The position numbers and the translations under genes are program-made. From positions 589,858 to 653,857 of the forward strand of contig NZ_JAKJRU010000002.1 in the NCBI RefSeq assembly GCF_021726475.1: a DNA stretch of 64,000 nt. The letters run 5' to 3'. The notes under the pieces are model-generated. The model was not told the origin of the DNA. It did no database searches and saw nothing but the letters and a program-made list of their open reading frames with translations. The stretch's first letter is position 1, and each line of letters opens with the position of its first letter. The stretch comes from Pseudomonas oligotrophica. Its GTDB lineage: Bacteria > Pseudomonadota > Gammaproteobacteria > Pseudomonadales > Pseudomonadaceae. Positions 57,729-64,000 of the stretch are shown here, in pieces.

Positions 57729-59453
57729 GTGGAACTGTTATCCGGCGCTGAAATGGTCGTCCGCTTCCTGCGTGACGAAGGCGTTAAGTACATTTACGGG
57801 TATCCGGGCGGAGCTCTGCTGCATATCTACGATGCCCTGTTCAAGGAGCCCGAGGTGACGCACATCCTGGTGCGCCACGAGCAGGCAGCCACCCACATGG
57901 CCGATGGCTATGCCCGCGCGACCGGCAAGGCCGGCGTCGTGCTGGTGACCTCCGGCCCGGGCGCGACCAACGCGATCACCGGGATCGCCACCGCATACAT
58001 GGACTCGATCCCGATGGTGGTCATCTCCGGCCAGGTGCCGAGCAACATGGTCGGTACCGATGCCTTCCAGGAGACCGACATGATCGGTATCTCCCGCCCC
58101 ATCGTTAAGCACAGCTTCATGATCAAGCATCCGTCCGAGATTCCGGAGGTCATGAAGAAGGCGTTCTACCTGGCCCAGTCCGGGCGTCCGGGGCCGGTGG
58201 TGGTCGATATCCCGAAGGATATGACCAACCCGGCGGAGAAGTTCGAGTACGTCTACCCGAAGAAGGTCAAGCTGCGCTCCTACAGCCCGGCCGTGCGCGG
58301 GCACTCGGGGCAGATCCGCAAGGCGGCCGAGCTGCTGCTGTCGGCCAAGCGCCCGATCATCTATTCCGGTGGCGGCGTGATCATGGGTGGGGCCTCGGCG
58401 CAGCTCACCGAGCTGGCCAAGATGCTCAACCTGCCGGTCACCAACACCCTGATGGGCCTCGGCGCCTTCCCCGGCACCGACCGCCAGTTCGTCGGCATGC
58501 TCGGCATGCACGGCAGCTACACCGCCAACCTGGCGATGCATCATTCCGATGTGATCCTCGCCGTCGGCGCTCGCTTCGATGATCGCGTGATCAACGGCGC
58601 GGCGAAGTTCTGCCCGAATGCCAAAATCATCCACATCGACATCGATCCGGCCTCGATCTCCAAGACCATCAAGGCGGATATCCCGATCGTCGGCCCGGTC
58701 GACAGCGTGCTGACCGAGATGGTCGCCATCGTCAAGGAAATCGGCCAGGCTCCGAACGTCGAATCGCTGGCCAGCTGGTGGAAGCAGATCGACGAGTGGC
58801 GCGGTGGCGGCCGGCTGTTCCCCTACAACGAAGGGGATGGCTCGATCATCAAGCCGCAGAAGGTCATCGAGACGCTCTGCGAGGTCACCGATGGCGACGC
58901 CTACATCGCTTCCGATGTCGGCCAGCACCAGATGTTTGCCTGCCAGTACTACAAGTTCAACAGGCCCAACCGCTGGCTCAACTCGGGTGGTCTGGGCACC
59001 ATGGGCTTCGGGCTGCCGGCGGCCATGGGCGTCAAGCTGAGCTTCCCCGAGGCCGACGTCGCGGTGGTGACCGGCGAGGGCAGTATCCAGATGAACATCC
59101 AGGAGCTGTCGACCTGCCTGCAGTACGACCTGCCGGTGAAGATCGTCAACCTCAACAACGGCGCCCTGGGCATGGTTCGCCAATGGCAGGACATGCAGTA
59201 CAACAGCCGCTACTCGCATTCCTACATGGAGTCGCTGCCTGACTTCGTCAAGCTCGCCGAATCCTACGGTCACGTCGGCATGCGCATCACCGATCTGAAG
59301 GACCTCAAGCCGATGATGGAAGAGGCCTTCGCCATGAAGAATCGCCTGGTATTCCTCGATATCGCGGTGGACACCAGCGAGCACGTCTACCCGATGCAGA
59401 TTCGTGACGGTGCGATGCGTGACATGTGGCTGAGCAAGACGGAGCGGACCTGA
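57729..59453 (+). CDS. ilvI: Acetolactate synthase 3 large subunit
   Basis: A 574-residue thiamine-diphosphate enzyme that starts branched-chain amino-acid synthesis. Family motifs: [16 protein letters not shown] and [17 protein letters not shown] (catalytic Glu), the FAD region, and C-terminal [19 protein letters not shown] with the ThDP-binding pattern. The start was put at GTG 57729, preceded by AGAGGTGA at 6-nt spacing; this gives [10 protein letters not shown], the usual N terminus, and the E. coli length. An upstream ATG at 57693 would add 12 non-conserved residues. ilvH follows two bases after the stop. Confidence 0.97.
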   Translation: MELLSGAEMVVRFLRDEGVKYIYGYPGGALLHIYDALFKEPEVTHILVRHEQAATHMADGYARATGKAGVVLVTSGPGATNAITGIATAYMDSIPMVVISGQVPSNMVGTDAFQETDMIGISRPIVKHSFMIKHPSEIPEVMKKAFYLAQSGRPGPVVVDIPKDMTNPAEKFEYVYPKKVKLRSYSPAVRGHSGQIRKAAELLLSAKRPIIYSGGGVIMGGASAQLTELAKMLNLPVTNTLMGLGAFPGTDRQFVGMLGMHGSYTANLAMHHSDVILAVGARFDDRVINGAAKFCPNAKIIHIDIDPASISKTIKADIPIVGPVDSVLTEMVAIVKEIGQAPNVESLASWWKQIDEWRGGGRLFPYNEGDGSIIKPQKVIETLCEVTDGDAYIASDVGQHQMFACQYYKFNRPNRWLNSGGLGTMGFGLPAAMGVKLSFPEADVAVVTGEGSIQMNIQELSTCLQYDLPVKIVNLNNGALGMVRQWQDMQYNSRYSHSYMESLPDFVKLAESYGHVGMRITDLKDLKPMMEEAFAMKNRLVFLDIAVDTSEHVYPMQIRDGAMRDMWLSKTERT

Positions 59454-59455
59454 GC

Positions 59456-59947
59456 ATGAGACATATCATTTCGCTGCTGATGGAAAACGAGCCGGGCGCA
59501 TTGTCCCGTGTGGTGGGTCTGTTCTCCCAGCGCAACTACAACATCGAAAGCCTGACGGTCGCGCCGACCGAGGATCCGACGCTGTCGCGCCTGACCCTGA
59601 CCACCATCGGCCACGAGGACGTCATCGAGCAGATCACCAAGAACCTCAACAAGCTGGTCGAGGTGGTCAAGCTGGTGGATCTGTCCGAGAGCGCCCACAT
59701 CGAGCGCGAGCTCATGCTGATCAAGGTCAAGGCCACCGGCGCCCAGCGTGCCGAGGTCAAGCGCACCACCGACATCTTCCGCGGGCAGATCGTGGATGTG
59801 ACGCCGAGCGTCTACACCATCCAGCTTGCCGGAACCAGCGACAAGCTGGACAGCTTCATCCAGGCGATCGGTACCGCGGCTATCCTCGAGGTGGTCCGCA
59901 GTGGGGTCACCGGCATCTCGCGCGGTGACAAGGTACTGAGCATCTGA
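59456..59947 (+). CDS. ilvH: Acetolactate synthase 3 small (regulatory) subunit
   Basis: A 163-residue subunit with an N-terminal ACT domain (MRHIISLLMENEPGALSRVV, then NIESLTVAPTEDPTLSRLTL) that binds valine for feedback inhibition, and a C-terminal domain with SDKLDSFIQAI. Length matches E. coli IlvH. It starts two bases after the ilvI stop, so the two subunits are made together. ilvC follows after 71 nt. Confidence 0.97.
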   Translation: MRHIISLLMENEPGALSRVVGLFSQRNYNIESLTVAPTEDPTLSRLTLTTIGHEDVIEQITKNLNKLVEVVKLVDLSESAHIERELMLIKVKATGAQRAEVKRTTDIFRGQIVDVTPSVYTIQLAGTSDKLDSFIQAIGTAAILEVVRSGVTGISRGDKVLSI

Positions 59948-60015
59948 CCCGCTGCATCGCGGCGTAGCGTTCAACCAAATTATTGAAGGGCCCACGAGGC
60001 CGGTAACAGGGGTAA

Positions 60016-61035
<1,020 letters not shown>

Positions 61036-61052
61036 TCGTCAGTTCATGAAAG

Positions 61053-61076
61053 AACGCGGCTACGGCCGCGTTTTTT
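61053..61076 (+). terminator. Terminator after ilvC
   Basis: Eight-bp stem aacgcggc/gccgcgtt (61053-61060, 61065-61072) with loop tacg and six Ts. Confidence 0.93.
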
Positions 61077-61181
61077 CGTTTCAGAAGGGCATTCTTGGTA
61101 TAAAGCGCCTGGCAGGGCGCTGAACCGCCTCGGGGCGGTCCTGTCCATACTTTTCGAATCTGCAGTAAATGGTGATCGCGC

Positions 61182-62021
61182 ATGACCGAACATCCTGACG
61201 AGCCGAATACGCTCAATGAGCCGGAAAGCTTGTTGCCCATCGACGAACATGTCGAGGAAACCCACGATCCCGACGGCCGCAAGGTCCGTCACCGCGGCAT
61301 CTACCTGCTACCGAACCTGTTCACCACTGCCAACCTGTTCGCCGGCTTCTTTGCCATCATCAGCGCGATCAACGGCAACTTCCACGTCGCCGCGGCCACC
61401 GTATTCGTCGCCATGGTGCTCGACAGCCTGGACGGTCGCGTGGCACGCCTGACCAATACCCAGAGTGCCTTCGGGGCCGAGTACGATTCGCTGTCGGACA
61501 TGGTCGCCTTCGGCCTGGCGCCGGCCGTACTGGCCTATGAATGGGCGCTCTCGGAGCTCGGCAACGTCGGCCTGACGGTCGCCTTCATCTATGTCGCCTG
61601 CGCCGCGCTGCGCCTGGCGCGCTTCAATACGCAGATCGGCAAGGTGGACAAGCGCTGGTTCATCGGTCTGGCCAGCCCGGCGGCGGCCGGCGTGGTCGCC
61701 GGCTGGGTGTGGGCCGTCTGGGCGCTCGATGAACCAGGCATACCGGGGGGCGAGCTGCCGCTGGTCGTGATCATGCTCTTCGCGCTGATCGTGGCGGCTG
61801 CGGGCCTGCTGATGGTGAGCAACATCAAGTACCACAGCTTCAAGGACCTGGATCTCAAGGGGCGCGTGCCTTTCGTCGCGATCCTGGTGGTGGTGCTGGT
61901 GTTCGCCGTGGTGTTCAGCGATCCGCCGCGCGTGCTGTTGCTGATCTTCCTCGCCTATGCCGTATCGGGCCCGGTGCAACACCTGGTCCAGCTCCGTCGG
62001 CGCCGGCACGTCGAGGGTTGA
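61182..62021 (+). CDS. pssA: CDP-diacylglycerol-serine O-phosphatidyltransferase
   Basis: A 279-residue integral membrane enzyme making phosphatidylserine. The CDP-alcohol phosphotransferase signature is DSLDGRVARLTNTQSAFGAE followed by YDSLSD (about 85-110), with all four catalytic Asp residues. About six to eight helices follow. This is the type II (membrane) form, not the E. coli soluble type. A TATAAA near 61098 could be its -10. It stands between ilvC and msrP, as in P. aeruginosa. Confidence 0.94.
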   Translation: MTEHPDEPNTLNEPESLLPIDEHVEETHDPDGRKVRHRGIYLLPNLFTTANLFAGFFAIISAINGNFHVAAATVFVAMVLDSLDGRVARLTNTQSAFGAEYDSLSDMVAFGLAPAVLAYEWALSELGNVGLTVAFIYVACAALRLARFNTQIGKVDKRWFIGLASPAAAGVVAGWVWAVWALDEPGIPGGELPLVVIMLFALIVAAAGLLMVSNIKYHSFKDLDLKGRVPFVAILVVVLVFAVVFSDPPRVLLLIFLAYAVSGPVQHLVQLRRRRHVEG

Positions 62022-62078
62022 TTTTTCGCCGGGCCGCGCGCTCCATGGTTGCAATCCTTGCCTTGGAGCGACGCGACC

Positions 62079-63086
62079 ATGCTGATTCATCTCGGCGGCC
62101 CTTCTTGTCGGGAAAGTGAGGTTACTCCGGAGTCGATCTATTTCAGGCGTCGCGATCTGCTGCGTGCCGGCGCGGGTCTGGCGCTGGGTGCGATCGCGGC
62201 TCGCGCGCATGCGGGCGCGCCCTCGTATGAAGCGGATGGGCGGGCCGCTGCGGTGCCGCCGTGGCTGCAAGCGCGTCTCGGCTCGGTCCGTTGGCAGGCA
62301 GTGGTGGCGGAGAATGAGAGCATCACGCCGTTCGGCGATGCCTCCGGCTACAACAATTTCTATGAGTTCGGACCGGACAAGGATGACCCGGCACGCCATG
62401 CTGGAAAAATGAAGACCGAGCCCTGGTCGGTCGTCGTCGATGGAGAGGTTGGACGCCCCGGGCGCTTTGCCTTCGAGGATCTGCTGCCACGGCGCGGGCT
62501 GGAGGAGAGGATCTACCGCCTTCGCTGCGTCGAAGCATGGTCGATGGTGATTCCCTGGCTCGGCTTCCCGCTGGCTGAGCTGATCAAGCGTTTCGAACCA
62601 CTGTCGTCGGCGCGGTATGTCCGCTTCGAGACGCTGCTGGCGCCGCAGGACATGCCAGGTGTCCGTTCCAGCTTCTCGCTGATCGACTGGCCCTATGTCG
62701 AGGGGTTGCGGATTGATGAGGCGATGCATCCGCTGACCTTCCTGGCCGTGGGCATGTACGGTCGTGAATTGCCCAATCAGAACGGCGCCCCGCTGAGATT
62801 GGTCGTCCCGTGGAAGTACGGCTTCAAAAGCATCAAGTCGATCGTTCGGATCAGCCTGGAGCGCGATCAACCGCGGACGAGCTGGCAGTCGATCGCTCCT
62901 TCCGAGTACGGCTTCTATGCCAACGTGAACCCGGAGGTTTCCCACCCGCGCTGGTCCCAGGCGAAGGAGCGCAGGTTGCCCAGCGGGTTGTTCAGTCCTG
63001 ACATTCGCGAGACTCGGCTGTTCAATGGCTATGAGAGCGAAGTGGCGGATCTCTATCGCGGCATGGATCTGAGGCGCGACTATTGA
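62079..63086 (+). CDS. msrP: Protein-methionine-sulfoxide reductase catalytic subunit MsrP
   Basis: A 335-residue periplasmic molybdoenzyme that repairs oxidised methionine in envelope proteins. A Tat signal ([20 protein letters not shown], twin arginine at 23-25) exports the folded protein. The molybdenum-binding cysteine is Cys150 in [16 protein letters not shown], equal to Cys146 of the E. coli precursor. Length fits (E. coli 334). TTGGAG lies upstream of the ATG. It overlaps msrQ by 4 nt, so the two are coupled. Confidence 0.95.
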   Translation: MLIHLGGPSCRESEVTPESIYFRRRDLLRAGAGLALGAIAARAHAGAPSYEADGRAAAVPPWLQARLGSVRWQAVVAENESITPFGDASGYNNFYEFGPDKDDPARHAGKMKTEPWSVVVDGEVGRPGRFAFEDLLPRRGLEERIYRLRCVEAWSMVIPWLGFPLAELIKRFEPLSSARYVRFETLLAPQDMPGVRSSFSLIDWPYVEGLRIDEAMHPLTFLAVGMYGRELPNQNGAPLRLVVPWKYGFKSIKSIVRISLERDQPRTSWQSIAPSEYGFYANVNPEVSHPRWSQAKERRLPSGLFSPDIRETRLFNGYESEVADLYRGMDLRRDY

Positions 63087-63709
63087 GGCCGTTCGGACGA
63101 CTGCGCGGCCTGATCTTCCTGGCTGCTGCGATGGTGCCCTTGTATTGGTTGTGGTTGGCCCTGACGGCCTCTCTGGGGCCGGATCCAGGCAAGGAACTGG
63201 TCGATCGGCTCGGGCAAGGAGCGTTGGTAATGCTGCTGCTCTGCCTCTCGATGACGCCCTTGCGCAGGCTGACCGGTTGGTCCGGCTGGATGGCATGCCG
63301 CCGGCAGCTTGGGCTTTGGAGCGCGTGTTACGGCACGCTTCACGCGACGGCCTATCTGGCCTTCCTGCTGGGCTGGGAGTTTGCAAGGCTGGCGACGGAG
63401 ATCCCCGAGCGTCCCTATATCTTCGTCGGGCTGGCAGTGCTGCTGGGCATGGTGCCGTTGGTGGCGACATCCACCCAGGCGGCAAGGCGACGTCTCGGGT
63501 CTCGTTGGGTGCGGTTGCATCGAGGGGTATATCTACTGCTGGCGTTGGCTCTGTTGCACATGCTGTGGGTGGTGCGCTCCGATCTTGGTCTATGGGCGCT
63601 TTATGCTGCGGTCGGCGCGGGCCTGCTGCTGATGCGGCTGCCGCCGGTTGCAAGCACGTTGCAAAGGGCGCCCGGATTAATGACGCGGTTTCTCAAAAAA
63701 GGCTGTTGA
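63083..63709 (+). CDS. msrQ: Heme-binding membrane subunit MsrQ
   Basis: A 208-residue ferric-reductase-like membrane protein with about six helices that passes electrons from the respiratory chain to MsrP. Conserved helix ends: [16 protein letters not shown] (about 50-65), [20 protein letters not shown] with heme His (about 73-92), and [20 protein letters not shown] with two more histidines (about 141-160). It starts with TTG at 63083, overlapping the msrP stop. Its own stop codon lies inside the -35 box of the first rRNA-type promoter. Confidence 0.93.
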   Translation: MRPFGRLRGLIFLAAAMVPLYWLWLALTASLGPDPGKELVDRLGQGALVMLLLCLSMTPLRRLTGWSGWMACRRQLGLWSACYGTLHATAYLAFLLGWEFARLATEIPERPYIFVGLAVLLGMVPLVATSTQAARRRLGSRWVRLHRGVYLLLALALLHMLWVVRSDLGLWALYAAVGAGLLLMRLPPVASTLQRAPGLMTRFLKKGC

Positions 63710-63733
63710 CGCCCTCCGAAACCCGCCTATAAT
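63706..63733 (+). promoter_or_regulatory. rrn-type promoter P1
   Basis: TTGACG (63706-63711), 16-bp spacer, perfect TATAAT (63728-63733), then GC-rich GCGCACC. The -35 covers the msrQ stop codon. Confidence 0.8.
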
Positions 63734-63803
63734 GCGCACCACTTTCGCAGCGCACTTCGATGGAAAAGCCTGATAAATCAACAGGTTAGGAAGTCGAAAG
63801 GGG

Positions 63804-63831
63804 TTGCAAAGGCGGCGGATTCGAGTAGAAT
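63804..63831 (+). promoter_or_regulatory. rrn-type promoter P2
   Basis: TTGCAA (63804-63809), 16-bp spacer, TAGAAT (63826-63831), then GCGCCG. Confidence 0.7.
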
Positions 63832-63908
63832 GCGCCGAGCTGGCAGGGTGAGGTTGAAGCGCTGTCGGTGTCTCGTTCGAAGCTCGGGTGGGGCGGTGAA
63901 AAAGGTGG

Positions 63909-63936
63909 TTGACAGCGTAAATTGACGCTGTATGAT
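63909..63936 (+). promoter_or_regulatory. rrn-type promoter P3
   Basis: Consensus TTGACA (63909-63914), 16-bp spacer, TATGAT (63931-63936), then a GC-rich discriminator TCGCCTCCC, a mark of stringently controlled stable-RNA promoters. Confidence 0.85.
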
Positions 63937-63942
63937 TCGCCT

Positions 63943-64000
63943 CCCGCTTCAAGAGGTTGAGAGATCGGCGAGGCGGCAAGCGATTGAGTAGAAAAGAAAA
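63943..64000 (+). other. Leader of a stable-RNA (probably rRNA) operon running off the window
   Basis: After P3 there is no gene up to the edge. The A-rich tail looks like a 16S precursor leader. In P. aeruginosa an rRNA operon lies next to msrQ (from memory), so a 16S gene probably starts just beyond the window. No rRNA is seen inside it. Confidence 0.55.

Noticed and set aside
61308..63653. Long minus-strand frame opposite pssA, msrP and msrQ
   Set aside because: It crosses three well-supported genes and has no recognisable family.
63677..63979. 100-codon minus-strand frame at the right edge
   Set aside because: It lies across three tandem promoters and has no ribosome site or known family.

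Overview
The window is GC-rich, densely packed gammaproteobacterial chromosome. The gene order and several lineage-specific genes (cbrXAB-crcZ-pcnB, retS, a Fur-controlled PrrF sRNA beside a ChaN/PhuW-like lipoprotein and a cyclic-nucleotide-binding protein) point to Pseudomonas in the broad sense, for example Pseudomonas or Stutzerimonas. The species cannot be fixed from the sequence alone. No insertion sequence, prophage, integron or CRISPR array was seen.

Layout. 1-9000: tRNA-Leu(GAG, 5' end cut by the window), initiator tRNA, then the translation/RNA operon rimP-nusA-infB-rbfA-truB-rpsO-pnp. 9000-14200: a BON-domain exported protein, two tandem DUF2845 proteins translationally coupled to a large AsmA-like DUF748 protein, and an MpaB-like oxygenase. 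14100-20200: pgi, the pantothenate genes panBCD, folK and pcnB. 20200-25400: the CbrA/CbrB carbon-nitrogen balance system with its small protein CbrX, and the sRNA CrcZ with a visible sigma54 promoter, a CbrB-type upstream site and six A-rich Hfq/Crc motifs. 25400-29000: gluQ, dksA, an aminotransferase and sfsA. 29000-34500: an accessory patch with a lone rmlD, an AEC transporter, a 28-residue membrane peptide, two integral membrane proteins and a cytochrome P450 of the CYP152 fatty-acid peroxygenase type.

34500-49200: the RetS hybrid kinase, purD, purH, fis-dusB, a zinc-ribbon/DUF3426 membrane protein, prmA, accC-accB, aroQ, dsbD and a small Rieske protein. 49300-57300: a ChaN-type lipoprotein, one PrrF sRNA with a perfect-inverted-repeat Fur box, CbpA-like protein, a TfoX C-terminal-domain protein, a kinase-like fusion protein, PBP1b (mrcB) and small envelope genes. 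57300-63700: ilvI-ilvH-ilvC, pssA and the periplasmic methionine-sulfoxide reductase pair msrPQ. 63700-64000: three tandem strong promoters, all with 16-bp spacers, leading off the right edge, most likely into an rRNA operon.

Most of the window is core housekeeping. The parts most worth a second look are the regulatory RNAs (CrcZ, PrrF), the P450, the 28-residue peptide, a four-fold GTAAC array upstream of panB, a family of intergenic palindromes built on AGCTTGAAGC/GCTTGCAGCT words, and the apparent synteny breaks around the 29-34 kb and 49 kb points.
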